30,411 nucleotides of DNA from JAUWQU01 sp964605095 (GCA_964605095.1 CAZSBS010000018.1:1-30411); one strand, 5' to 3'; shown: positions 7,870 through 16,541, numbered from the stretch's first letter. Notes: generated from the sequence alone by a model not told the origin. Made by a program: numbers and translations.

Positions 7870-10800
7870 ATGTCGGGACTGACTGAAGCCAGAGAAAACG
7901 AAGTCACGTTCTGTGCGGACGTTAAGTCCTGGGTAGATGCCCTGTTCCAACAGCATCCGGACTGGCCTTTTGAGCGGGCGCACATTGAGAAGTACGGCCG
8001 GGGGACAAACAAACGGCATGACTTCCGGGTGCTTGCTCGCGAAGGCCTCAGGCCGGTCCTGTCCGGCGAGGTCAAGATGCCGGGCACGACCGAAGGGCGA
8101 TCCCCTTACGATCCCGCGCTGATGCAGGATGCGTTCCTGAAGGCAAAGAACATTCAGGCACCATACTTCTTCACGTGGAACGTCAACAAGTTCGTCCTCT
8201 TCGACTCAAGCCGGTGGAATGTCCCGCTTATCGAGATGCGTCTGCGGGATTGGGATCTCGGGCTCCATCTGACCAATTCGGGCGACTGCCTCCGTGCGGA
8301 GGTCCGGGCATACATCCGCGACAAGTTCCTGCCCGAGTTATTCTCCGACCTGGCCCGGATCGTCGCCGGCACGTTCGTTGATTGGGGCATGGCCCCGGAC
8401 GATATCTTCCTCCGTTCCCTCGAAAGCCATCTCGATTGGCCGGTGCTTGGCACGCGGGACTACCTTGCCGAGCAGTGTCGGACGGACCGGGCCTTCTCAC
8501 ATCGCTTGTGGGAGTGGATGGCCCGCGAGATGCAGTGGACTTTTGACCCCGATGACCCGGAGATATGGCGGCAGGCCCTCGACCGGGCCGCCCGAACGCT
8601 TTGCTATGTCTTCAGCAACCGGGCGATCTTCTACAAGGCAATCCAGGCCCGGTATCCGCAGATGCTCCGGTCTCTCACCATGCCGCGAGGCGGCAGGGAT
8701 CACCACGCGGCATATGAACACTTCCGTCGGCAGTTCCAGGCAGCCGTTGACGCCAGCGGCGACTATGAGCCCGTCTTCTACCCACAGGTGAGCGACTGGG
8801 TCGGGGCGACGGTCTTCGCCTCTCCGCAAGCCCGCTTGGGCTGGAAGGGCTTCTTCGTCAACCTTGAGACGTACGACTTCCGCGCCATTCCGCATGACAT
8901 CATCGGTGGAGTATTCAAGAAGCTTATCGCCCCGGAAGAACGCCAGAAGTTCGGGCAGTTCTTTACACACCAGGACATTGTGGACGTTATCAACGCCTTT
9001 TGCATCCGCAAGGCCAGTGACGTGGTTCTCGATCCTGCCTGCGGGTCCGGTAGTTTCCTGGTCAGGGCCTACCATCGCAAGGCGTGGCTATCCGAGCAGC
9101 GAGCCGGGGGGACGAGACGCCACGACCGCCACAAGACACACCAGGAGCTTCTGCGGGAAATCCTGGGTTGTGACATCGCCGTGTTCCCCGCTCATCTGGC
9201 TACGCTGAACTTGGCGGCCCGCGAGATACAGGATGAGGAGAACTACCCGCTCATCCGCCGGGGCAACTTCTTCGAGGTGGTAGAGAAGCCCGCCGAGTTC
9301 TACAGGATTCCAGGGCCTCGCACCGCAGCCGGCAGGCAGCCCGCCGTTGCTGTGCCGTTGCCCGCGCTTGACGCGGTGGTCGGCAATCCGCCATACGTCC
9401 GGCAGGAGCTTATCCCGAGGCGGTCGCAGACCAAGCGGGCCAAGGGCGAGCCCACAGACGTTTACGAGGCCCGGCTCAAGAACACGAAGGAACATTTGCA
9501 GGATCTTGTTTCCGCCGCTTGGCCTGACTTAAAGCTCTCCGGCCGGAGCGATCTGCACTGTTATTTCTGGCCAGTCGCCTCCAAACTGCTCAAGGAGGGC
9601 GGGTACTTCGGGTTCCTCACAAGCTCAAGCTGGCTTGACGTGGAATACGGCTTCGCCCTACAGGGCTGGATACTCCAGAACTTCAAGCTCCTGGCCGTCC
9701 TTGAGAGCGTTGACGAGCCGTGGTTCGAAGATGCCCGGATAAAGACGGTCGTCGCCATCATGCAGCGGTGCGATGACAAGGCTGCCCGGGACGCCAACAT
9801 TGTGAAGTTCGTCCGGCTCCAGAAGCCTTTGGCGGAGATCCTCGGCGAACGTGCTCACGGCAATGAAGGCGCTCGCCAGTTTGCCGCTCAGAACTTGCGC
9901 ATTCGGATTGAAATGGCTGAGTTTCCATGCGGTGACGAGCAGTTGCGGATCATCCCCATTCCCCAAAGCCGGCTTTGGGAAGAAGGCGTCAAGGCAGGCA
10001 GCCTGCTCGCCAAGTCGGCTCTCGCCAGGCCTACCGGCGATGACGACGACGAAACCGAAAGCGATGAGGAAGACGGCCCGGATGAAGCCGCCGTGATGGA
10101 GGCCATTCGGACAAACCACGGGCATTACGCCGCCGGCAAGTGGGGGCGGTTCCTCCGCGCGCCGGACATCTACTTTCGCATCATGCAGCAGTATGGCCAG
10201 CGATTCGTCAAGCTGGGGGAGATTGCCGAAATCCGTTTCGGCATCAAGAGTGGGTGCGACGCCTTCTTCATGCCGCGCGACGTGACAGGGGAAATCCTGG
10301 CCGAAGTCGAGAAGGGCTTCGCGTGGAATCAAGTGGGCCTGATGACGCCCTGCCGGCTCAATGAAGTCCAGAGCGGGCGCGTACGGATTGTCCGGGCCGG
10401 GAACAATACGCTTCACCCGATAGAGGCGGAGTTTCTTCGGCCGGAGGTTCACAGCCTGATGCAGGTGGGTCGACCGTTGGTCGGTGCCGCCGACACCAAC
10501 CGCGTGGTCCTTTGGGTCAGTAAGGAACTCAAGGAACTTTCCGGCACGTATGTCGCCAAGTATATCCGCTGGGGGAACAAAGAAACATTCGCCTCTAAGA
10601 AGTCCAAGCCTGTGCCCGTCCCCAAACGTAGCACCTGCGCGTCCCGCCCAGTCTGGTACGACCTGACCAGCGTTAGCACTGGCATCGTCTTTTGGCCAAT
10701 GGCGCAGCAGTACAGACACGTCATTCCGGCAAATCCGGAGAATCTGGTCTGCAACCACAACTTATTCTACGTGTCCGGTCGGGACCTAAATGCCACAGAA

Positions 10801-11724
10801 CATGCGGTCCTTTCGGCAGTTCTCAACTGCACACTTCTTGCCCTGTTCAAGACGTACTACGGCCGATACGCTGGAACAGAGGGCAACCTCAAGACGGAAG
10901 TGGTTGACGTGAATCTGTTGGACGTGCCGGACGTTCGAGGCGTCAGCGAACCGGTAGCCCGAAGACTGTTAGCGGCCTTCGAGTCCATGCAGGCCCGGCA
11001 GACTGGCCCGCTTGTCGAAGAGGATTTCATGCGTTGCCACGGTTCCGAGCATGTTAAGGAACTGGCGATGCGGCCTGTGGGCTTGCCGGATGAGCTTCGC
11101 CAGGCAGACCGCCGCGAGCTTGACGACGCGGTTCTTGAAATGCTCGGCGTGGTCAGCCCCGAGGAACGCGGGCGGATTCTCGATGAGCTGTACCTTGAGA
11201 CGGCCCGGCATTACAGGCAGGTCCGAATCGTCGAGGTCCAGAAGCAAGAACAGCGGGGCGGTGGCCAGAGGCGACTATCGGCTGAGGACGTTGCCGCCGG
11301 GGTGTGGGATTCCCTGGCTGACGACGAGAAAGGTCCGCCCCTTACTGCGTGGCTGGGCTCATTGAATTGCCGGCGGCAAATGGTCATGATCCCCGACGGC
11401 CTGGCAAGGCCCCTGGGAAATGGGCACCTCTACAGTCCCGCAGGTGTTGATTTCGTTCAGGGCAAGACGATCCACCACGAGGACTATGCCGGCGTCGAGC
11501 AGGCTGCTCTGATCGCGTACCTTGCCAACCTCGACATCCGGGGCGAGGTGGAAGTGCCTTCCGACGAGGCCGGTTGCCGGCAGTGGCGGCAGGCCGTCGA
11601 GACGCGCCTTGACGCCGCCCGTTCCCGGCTAGACACATTAACCGGCTCGCGAACCGGCTCGGAGAACCTGCGCGAGGCGTCTGCCGACCTGCTGATGCAG
11701 TGGTTCATCCACGGGCGGGGATGA
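7870..11724 (+). CDS. Type IIG-like restriction-modification enzyme (nuclease, N6-adenine methylase and target recognition in one chain)
   Basis: A 1,284-aa protein starting at ATG 7870 with GAGG seven bases upstream. The N-terminal part carries a PD-(D/E)xK-type signature, Asp51 in RHDF and Glu67-Val-Lys69 in SGEVKMP, as expected for a restriction nuclease. The methylase core has motif I DPACGSGSF (from Asp388), which binds S-adenosylmethionine, and catalytic motif IV NPPY (506-509), typical of N6-adenine methylases of the Eco57I group. A short acidic linker (about 723-740) precedes a TaqI-like target recognition region with FGIKSGCDAFF (about 790). About 170 further residues follow at the C-terminus. 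No separate nuclease, specificity subunit or defence partner is adjacent, so it should act alone. It sits between housekeeping genes with its own promoter candidate, which suggests a single-gene acquisition. A methylase from a larger defence system cannot be excluded by sequence alone. Confidence 0.88.
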   Translation: MSGLTEARENEVTFCADVKSWVDALFQQHPDWPFERAHIEKYGRGTNKRHDFRVLAREGLRPVLSGEVKMPGTTEGRSPYDPALMQDAFLKAKNIQAPYFFTWNVNKFVLFDSSRWNVPLIEMRLRDWDLGLHLTNSGDCLRAEVRAYIRDKFLPELFSDLARIVAGTFVDWGMAPDDIFLRSLESHLDWPVLGTRDYLAEQCRTDRAFSHRLWEWMAREMQWTFDPDDPEIWRQALDRAARTLCYVFSNRAIFYKAIQARYPQMLRSLTMPRGGRDHHAAYEHFRRQFQAAVDASGDYEPVFYPQVSDWVGATVFASPQARLGWKGFFVNLETYDFRAIPHDIIGGVFKKLIAPEERQKFGQFFTHQDIVDVINAFCIRKASDVVLDPACGSGSFLVRAYHRKAWLSEQRAGGTRRHDRHKTHQELLREILGCDIAVFPAHLATLNLAAREIQDEENYPLIRRGNFFEVVEKPAEFYRIPGPRTAAGRQPAVAVPLPALDAVVGNPPYVRQELIPRRSQTKRAKGEPTDVYEARLKNTKEHLQDLVSAAWPDLKLSGRSDLHCYFWPVASKLLKEGGYFGFLTSSSWLDVEYGFALQGWILQNFKLLAVLESVDEPWFEDARIKTVVAIMQRCDDKAARDANIVKFVRLQKPLAEILGERAHGNEGARQFAAQNLRIRIEMAEFPCGDEQLRIIPIPQSRLWEEGVKAGSLLAKSALARPTGDDDDETESDEEDGPDEAAVMEAIRTNHGHYAAGKWGRFLRAPDIYFRIMQQYGQRFVKLGEIAEIRFGIKSGCDAFFMPRDVTGEILAEVEKGFAWNQVGLMTPCRLNEVQSGRVRIVRAGNNTLHPIEAEFLRPEVHSLMQVGRPLVGAADTNRVVLWVSKELKELSGTYVAKYIRWGNKETFASKKSKPVPVPKRSTCASRPVWYDLTSVSTGIVFWPMAQQYRHVIPANPENLVCNHNLFYVSGRDLNATEHAVLSAVLNCTLLALFKTYYGRYAGTEGNLKTEVVDVNLLDVPDVRGVSEPVARRLLAAFESMQARQTGPLVEEDFMRCHGSEHVKELAMRPVGLPDELRQADRRELDDAVLEMLGVVSPEERGRILDELYLETARHYRQVRIVEVQKQEQRGGGQRRLSAEDVAAGVWDSLADDEKGPPLTAWLGSLNCRRQMVMIPDGLARPLGNGHLYSPAGVDFVQGKTIHHEDYAGVEQAALIAYLANLDIRGEVEVPSDEAGCRQWRQAVETRLDAARSRLDTLTGSRTGSENLREASADLLMQWFIHGRG

Positions 11725-11777
11725 CAGGGCTTGCAGGGCCCGGGGGCCAGCGCTACAAAACGGCCACCGCGGGGCGG

Positions 11778-11783
11778 TATAAT
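11778..11783 (+). promoter_or_regulatory. Perfect -10 hexamer at the lipoprotein gene start
   Basis: TATAAT stands in very GC-rich surroundings, exactly 10 bases before the ATG at 11794, and it overlaps the alternative ATG at 11782. No good -35 is visible. If used, transcription would begin about four bases before the ATG at 11794. Confidence 0.4.
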
Positions 11784-13410
11784 GCCTTCTTCCATGAACG
11801 CCAGGCGTTTGAACATCCTGACCATATTGCCGTTGTCGGCGGCGGTGGTGCTCGTCGCGGGCTGCGACATGTTCAAAAGGCCCGCGCCGGCCGGGCCGGG
11901 GGAGCCGGCGGCGATTCCGGTCGAGCCCCTGGCCGGCCAGCAGGCGCGGGCGTACCCGGAGATCGTACCGGGCGGGCGGGTTCTCTGCCTGGCGGACTTC
12001 GAGGACGAGCCGGCGCCGGTTGCGGGCGTCCCGGCCCCGGCCCGGCCGCCAATGGCAGGTCGGCAGCAGATAGATCGCTTTTCCATCGTGCCGGAGACTC
12101 CCGGCGCGGCCCGGCAGTTCGTGGTCAACACCACCCGAACCGGCGTCGGGGCGATGGAGGTCACCCTTCCGGCCGGCCTCGGGCCCCATGGGGGGGCGCA
12201 GCTCGTGCTGGACATCCCCGCCGGGCAGGACTTCCGGCCATACAAGTTGCTGTCGATGGCGCTGTTCATCCGGACTCTGCGGGACGACCTCCAAGTGACC
12301 ATCGACAGCGACGGCGGCTCTTTGAAGTCGCTGCGCATGCTGGTCCAGCCTGGCTGGAACAATGTCCTGCTGGACATCCGGCAACTCGGCCTGGCGGGGC
12401 CGTTCGACGCATCGACGGTGCGGCGTCTTCGGCTCTCGTTTGCCGACGCGGCCGGGGCGGTCTGGTTCAACCTCGACGATGTTATGCTGATCGACAACGC
12501 CCGGCGGATCGAGCCTGTGCCGCCCGGCGCGGAGCTTTCCAAGAGCGGGCTGGACTACGTGCTTAAGCTTCCCGGCCGGGATGAGCCGGTGCGGATTGAG
12601 CAGGGCCCCGACGGGCTGTGGCGGATGGGCGTTCTCGGGGCGGAGGTTCGCCTTGCGGGCCTCGGCGAGAAGCTGCCGACAAGCGGAGAGAGGCTGGACG
12701 CGTTGGGCAGCCGGCGCGTCGGGCAGATTGAATTGCTGGAGCACAACGAGATTCGCATTCGCTTGGCCAGCACGTGGTATTTCCCGTCGCGAGCCGGGCA
12801 GTGGGTGTCGATGGCGGTCCGCCAAATCCGCTGGGAGTACACGATCTATGGCGACGGGCGGTGCGTGGTCCAGGGCGTGCTGAACAACGCCGGCGGGCGT
12901 GAGATCGCGACGGTGGGGGTCTTCACGGCGACGGATTCAGCCTTCTATGGCGGGACGACCGGGCGGCAAATGGTGGTCAACGACTTCGCCGGCGAGGTGG
13001 GCCGGTGGCGGTACATGGTCTTGCCGCAAGGGCAGTCGGCGTCTGTCCTGGCTGGCAATTACCTGCACCCCGTGGCCATACGGCCGTCGGTGGGCGAGCC
13101 CGACGTCCGGGTTGCCGGCGACGGCGACCGCGACGGCTTCGACGAGTCCCAGGGCTGCTACTTCCTGGCGGCCAGAGGCGGGCAGTGCAGGTTCACGCTC
13201 GATCCGGCGCCCGAGGGGCTGCTGGACCCGGTCTTGCTGCTGGCCGGGCCATGGCGGGGCGAGGTCCACGTCAGCAGTGAAGGGCTGGCGATCCGCTCGG
13301 TGGTGCGCAGACCGGACGGCTCGGCCCTGGTGCGTCTGGGCGGGCTGCATCGCCGGGCGATAGTGGTAGAAGTCTCCGGGTCGGCTGGGGCCCCCTTGCC
13401 GGAGCATTGA
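11782..13410 (+). CDS. Lipoprotein of unknown function with carbohydrate-binding-like domain
   Basis: Two in-frame starts are possible, ATG 11782 and ATG 11794. Neither has a clear ribosome binding site. If the TATAAT at 11778 is the promoter, 11794 must be the real start. Either way the protein begins with a lipoprotein signal peptide (lipobox LVAGC, Cys28 counted from 11782). Residues about 70-245 look like a jelly-roll domain of the CBM/CIA30 type: it opens with LCLADFEDE, has a run of beta-strands with a conserved-looking PGWNNVLLDIRQL, and ends WFNLDDVMLID. The second half is beta-rich and unrecognised, with a calcium-type motif D447-G-D-R-D-G-F-D-E455 followed by ESQGCYFL-like sequence. 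The protein is probably anchored in a membrane and faces the periplasm or surface. A role at polysaccharide is a guess from the domain type and from the exopolysaccharide operon downstream. Confidence 0.75.
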   Translation: MPSSMNARRLNILTILPLSAAVVLVAGCDMFKRPAPAGPGEPAAIPVEPLAGQQARAYPEIVPGGRVLCLADFEDEPAPVAGVPAPARPPMAGRQQIDRFSIVPETPGAARQFVVNTTRTGVGAMEVTLPAGLGPHGGAQLVLDIPAGQDFRPYKLLSMALFIRTLRDDLQVTIDSDGGSLKSLRMLVQPGWNNVLLDIRQLGLAGPFDASTVRRLRLSFADAAGAVWFNLDDVMLIDNARRIEPVPPGAELSKSGLDYVLKLPGRDEPVRIEQGPDGLWRMGVLGAEVRLAGLGEKLPTSGERLDALGSRRVGQIELLEHNEIRIRLASTWYFPSRAGQWVSMAVRQIRWEYTIYGDGRCVVQGVLNNAGGREIATVGVFTATDSAFYGGTTGRQMVVNDFAGEVGRWRYMVLPQGQSASVLAGNYLHPVAIRPSVGEPDVRVAGDGDRDGFDESQGCYFLAARGGQCRFTLDPAPEGLLDPVLLLAGPWRGEVHVSSEGLAIRSVVRRPDGSALVRLGGLHRRAIVVEVSGSAGAPLPEH

Positions 13411-13576
13411 GGCCCGGGGCGGAGTTTTTACCGGCAAGTCTCGATCCTCGGCCGCCGCCGGGCGTGGGAAACAGACGGACAACCCGCCAGGCCGGCGGCA
13501 TCGGCTTTGGAGCATATTATTCCTCAAGGTCGGACAGACGGTTAAGTCGGACCCCGCTACGGCCGATATGCATGGC

Positions 13577-13629
13577 GGGCATTTATTGTTTGAGCCTGTT
13601 CGTGAAAGCCGTATTTGGGCATTTGTTGT
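13577..13629 (+). repeat. Direct repeat GGGCATTTRTTGT, 40-bp spacing
   Basis: GGGCATTTATTGT begins at 13577 and GGGCATTTGTTGT at 13617, 12 of 13 bases identical and exactly 40 bases apart. That distance is close to four helical turns, so two proteins would sit on the same face of the DNA. The second copy abuts the -35 element of the promoter candidate. Confidence 0.55.
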
Positions 13630-13631
13630 GC

Positions 13632-13659
13632 TTGACAAGCCGGCCTGAAGGCATAGACT
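13632..13659 (+). promoter_or_regulatory. Promoter candidate for the exosortase operon
   Basis: A perfect -35 TTGACA (13632-13637) is followed after 16 bases by TAGACT (13654-13659, 4 of 6 matches). Transcription would begin near 13666, leaving a leader of about 175 bases before the GTG at 13842. Confidence 0.45.
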
Positions 13660-13841
13660 TAGCGGCGTTGGAGAGTGCCGATTCGACAGCTTCCGGGAAA
13701 CTGGGCTCGGCTCGTTCGGGCGAGATCGATGTTCCCCCGGGTATCGTGCGGAGCGCAACGTTGCGGCCGGGGCGATATCCGAGGGCTTTGGTCTGCCTGT
13801 GAACGGGCTAACCCTCTGGGCGATGCCAGGAAAGGTCCGCC

Positions 13842-15470
13842 GTGACGACAAGGTTAGAAAAGACAACCCTCTCAGGCGTTTTGTGCGTGGTTTCTCTTTT
13901 GCTGGCCGGCGGGTGTGCGAACCCCGGCGACTGGTGGAAGACCGACATGACGCGGTTCCTGTCTCCGGACAAGGTCGTCGCGCCGGTTTCCGGCTCGCCG
14001 ATCAATCCGATTCTTTCGAGCATCGGCCCGACGGACAGGTCGCAGGACGTCCTGCCCAACGCCACGTTCCCGCGAGACGGCGACTGGTCTTACACGGATG
14101 AGGACTACATCATTGGCCCGACGGACATTGTGGACATATCCATTCTGGACTTGTTCAACGAGGGCCTCGAGACCGTGCTGAGGCGGCAGGTTTCCGACAG
14201 CGGTTACATCGACCTGCCCCTGTTGACCGACCGCGTCAAGGCCGACGGATACACCAAGGACGAGCTCAAGCAGGTCATCATCAACAAGTACAGCCCGGGC
14301 ATCCTTCGGTCCCCCACGGTCTCGGTTACAATTGCCGCCCAGCGCCAGAACACGTTCTCGGCTATCGGCTCCATAGCCCGTCCCGGCACGTACAGCATTC
14401 TCCGAAAGGACATGCGTCTGCTCGAGGCGATGGCGCTCGCCGGCGGGGTGACGCAGGTGAACATCAACTACATCTACGTCATCCGTCCGAATCCCGCGGC
14501 GAAAATCGCCGTCGCTCCCAGGGGTTTGCAGATTGGCCCGGCCGCCCCGGCTGTGCTGCCGCCGGAGCCCAAGGAGGTCCAGGGCGGCACGGCGGCGCCG
14601 GCTACTTCCTCGGCGCCCTCGACGGGAACCGCCGATGAGGCCCAGCGAGCCCTCGAGGAACTTCAGAGAGCCCTTCAGGGTCTGGTGCCCGGGACGACGA
14701 CCAAACCCGCGACGCCCGGCACGACCGCCCCGGCGCCGTCAATGGTGGCAATGTCCGAGACGGACCCCGCAGGCGGCGCGGCAAGCCAGGCGACCGCCCC
14801 GGCCAAGACCGACGCCCCAGCCGTCCCGGCCGGCGGCCCGAAGTGGATTTACTCGGGCGGCAAGTGGGTCAAGGCCCAGGGCGAGACCGCCGTCGCCGGC
14901 GAGCCCCAGGCCATGCCGGCCCAGGAAAAGGAAGCCTCAGACCCCTTCGGCTGGAAAAAAGTCGACCGTTCCGACATGGCCAGGGTTATCGCGATAAATC
15001 TTAACCAACTTCGTGACGGCGACCCCCGTATGAACATTGTCATGCGGAACAACGACATCATTCACGTGCCTTCGCTGGACATCGGCGAGTTCTACATCAT
15101 GGGCGAAGTCTCCCGCCCCGGCGTGTACTCGCTGACCGGGCGGCAGATCACCGTGAAGATGGCGGTGGCGGCGGCAGGCAACCTCAACGGAATAGCCTGG
15201 CCGGAAAACTCGCTTCTGATCAGGCGGATCGGAGGCAACCAGGAGCAGTTCATTCCGCTGAACCTGGAATCGATCTTCAAGGGCGAGGACCCGGACCTGT
15301 TCCTCAAGCCTAACGATGTGGTCGCCGTAGGCACCGATGTGCGGGCCTCGTTCTTCGCCGTTATTCGCAACGCCTTCCGGATGACCTACGGTTTCGGGTT
15401 CATCTACGACCGCAATTTCTCTGATCCGCGACCTTATACTCCAACCAGCAGGCGTTTCACCCGATGGTAG
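13842..15470 (+). CDS. Polysaccharide export lipoprotein (Wza/EpsA-like) with split SLBB domain
   Basis: Forms, by family, the periplasmic/outer-membrane channel for exported polysaccharide. The GTG start at 13842 has AGGAAAGG six to seven bases upstream and gives a lipoprotein signal (LLLAGGC, Cys25). The Poly_export domain follows at about 85-175 (YIIGPTDIVDISI, GYIDLPLL, SPTVSVTI). The first SLBB domain starts with GSIARPGTYSI and AGG, and runs to YVIRPNP (about 218). A Pro/Ala/Thr-rich, probably unstructured stretch of about 155 residues then interrupts it before the domain resumes at about 378 (RVIAINLNQLRDGD, NNDIIHVP). A second SLBB domain follows (GEVSRPGVYSLTG, FLKPNDVVAVG). It is the first gene of an operon with exosortase, EpsI-like, TPR and Wzz/kinase genes. 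Confidence 0.9.
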   Translation: MTTRLEKTTLSGVLCVVSLLLAGGCANPGDWWKTDMTRFLSPDKVVAPVSGSPINPILSSIGPTDRSQDVLPNATFPRDGDWSYTDEDYIIGPTDIVDISILDLFNEGLETVLRRQVSDSGYIDLPLLTDRVKADGYTKDELKQVIINKYSPGILRSPTVSVTIAAQRQNTFSAIGSIARPGTYSILRKDMRLLEAMALAGGVTQVNINYIYVIRPNPAAKIAVAPRGLQIGPAAPAVLPPEPKEVQGGTAAPATSSAPSTGTADEAQRALEELQRALQGLVPGTTTKPATPGTTAPAPSMVAMSETDPAGGAASQATAPAKTDAPAVPAGGPKWIYSGGKWVKAQGETAVAGEPQAMPAQEKEASDPFGWKKVDRSDMARVIAINLNQLRDGDPRMNIVMRNNDIIHVPSLDIGEFYIMGEVSRPGVYSLTGRQITVKMAVAAAGNLNGIAWPENSLLIRRIGGNQEQFIPLNLESIFKGEDPDLFLKPNDVVAVGTDVRASFFAVIRNAFRMTYGFGFIYDRNFSDPRPYTPTSRRFTRW

Positions 15471-15503
15471 TCTTGCAGGACGACACCGCTGCCTTGGAAA
15501 CGT

Positions 15504-16541
15504 ATGAACGACATAATTCGTCATGACACCCCAAAGGCGCCCACCGGGTCTCTTGCGGAATTGGTTGTGGAAACAGCCGCGCCGACGTTCCGCCAGAGCT
15601 TCCCGCTGGAGACCTGCGCGCGAATCGCCGTCCTGGCCGGCGTGCTTGTCTGGATGAACTTCTGGCAGTTGCGGATAATGGCCCGGACCTGGATGGACGA
15701 TGGCAATTGGTCCCACGGCTTCCTGATCCCCCTGTTCAGCATCTACTTCCTCTACAGCAGGCGGGATGAACTGTTCTCGGCCCCCAGGCGGGTCTGCATG
15801 TGGGGCCTTGGGCTGATGATCCTGGGTATCCTGATGATCCTCGCGGGCATCTATGTCTACCAGGCCTTCTGGAAAAGCTTCTGGATCTGCCACGTGGGAA
15901 TCATCCCGACAATCATGGGCCTGGTGCTGTACCTGGCCGGGCCGAAAGTCCTGCGGGTGGTCTGGCTGCCTATCGCGTTCCTGATCTTCGCGATGCCGCT
16001 GCCGGGCACCACCTACAGCCAAATCGCCCTGCCTCTCCAGAACATCGCCGCCGCCGCCAGCGCAGCCATCCTCAAGTTCTGCGGCGTCAATATCGTCCAA
16101 AAGGCGAGCGAACTGACGCTCGTGAGCGTCTCCGGCATACAACGCGACCTGACCGTGGCCGAGGCATGCAGCGGGGTGCGGATGCTCGTGGCATTCATGG
16201 CCCTGGGCGTGGCGATGGCATATCTTGATAACAAACCGATCTGGCAGCGGGTGACGCTCGTATTGATGGGTGTGCCTATTGCCATTGCCAGCAACGTGCT
16301 GCGAGTGATAATAACAAGCACCGCCTACATCATGGACAAGCCGGACTTCGGCAAGGACTTCATGCACCACTTCACGGGCATGCTGATGCTGATACCGGCC
16401 CTGGCGATGTTGTGGGGGCTTGGATGGATATTGCAGCACCTGTTTGTGGCGGACGAGCAAGATGAGCAGGACGAAGGCGAAAACGGACTGCCTGACGATG
16501 CCAAGGAAGGCTCGCCCCTGACCGGTGGAGCCAAGACATGA
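15504..16541 (+). CDS. Exosortase (XrtA/EpsH family)
   Basis: A multi-pass membrane transpeptidase that cuts C-terminal PEP-CTERM-like sorting tails and attaches the protein to a surface acceptor. The 345-aa product has about eight hydrophobic helices. The expected catalytic residues are all present: Cys222 in VAEACSGVRML, Arg267 in ASNVLRV, and His288 in DFMHHFTGM (HxxxG pattern). The N-terminal 40 residues are hydrophilic, and so is the acidic tail after about 315. The start at ATG 15504 is 33 bases after the export gene, with only a weak GGA upstream. Its stop overlaps the next gene by four bases, as expected for exosortase/EpsI pairs. No substrate with a PEP-CTERM tail is encoded in this window. 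Confidence 0.93.
   Translation: MNDIIRHDTPKAPTGSLAELVVETAAPTFRQSFPLETCARIAVLAGVLVWMNFWQLRIMARTWMDDGNWSHGFLIPLFSIYFLYSRRDELFSAPRRVCMWGLGLMILGILMILAGIYVYQAFWKSFWICHVGIIPTIMGLVLYLAGPKVLRVVWLPIAFLIFAMPLPGTTYSQIALPLQNIAAAASAAILKFCGVNIVQKASELTLVSVSGIQRDLTVAEACSGVRMLVAFMALGVAMAYLDNKPIWQRVTLVLMGVPIAIASNVLRVIITSTAYIMDKPDFGKDFMHHFTGMLMLIPALAMLWGLGWILQHLFVADEQDEQDEGENGLPDDAKEGSPLTGGAKT

Larger units (their letters stand above)
13411..13841. other. 431-bp leader region before the exosortase operon
   Basis: No gene is supported. The one open frame across it (13407-13802) overlaps the previous stop codon, is rich in Arg/Pro/Ser and lacks a ribosome binding site. Just after the lipoprotein gene, a GC-rich segment followed by TTTTT (13425-13429) may act as a weak terminator. 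Further down lie a direct repeat (13577 and 13617), a sigma70-type promoter candidate (13632-13659) and about 175 bases of possible untranslated leader. Confidence 0.5.

Noticed and set aside
7870..11724. Methylase of a multi-gene defence system (BREX PglX or DISARM DrmMI)
   Set aside because: None of the partner genes of those systems is adjacent, and the protein carries its own nuclease motif, so a stand-alone type IIG-like enzyme is the simpler reading.
13407..13802. 131-codon frame in the leader of the exosortase operon
   Set aside because: It overlaps the previous stop codon, has no ribosome binding site and shows no protein character. The promoter elements lie within it.
14937..16460. 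507-codon minus-strand frame opposite the export and exosortase genes
   Set aside because: Antisense shadow of two well-supported genes, rich in His/Gln/Asp/Arg and without motifs.
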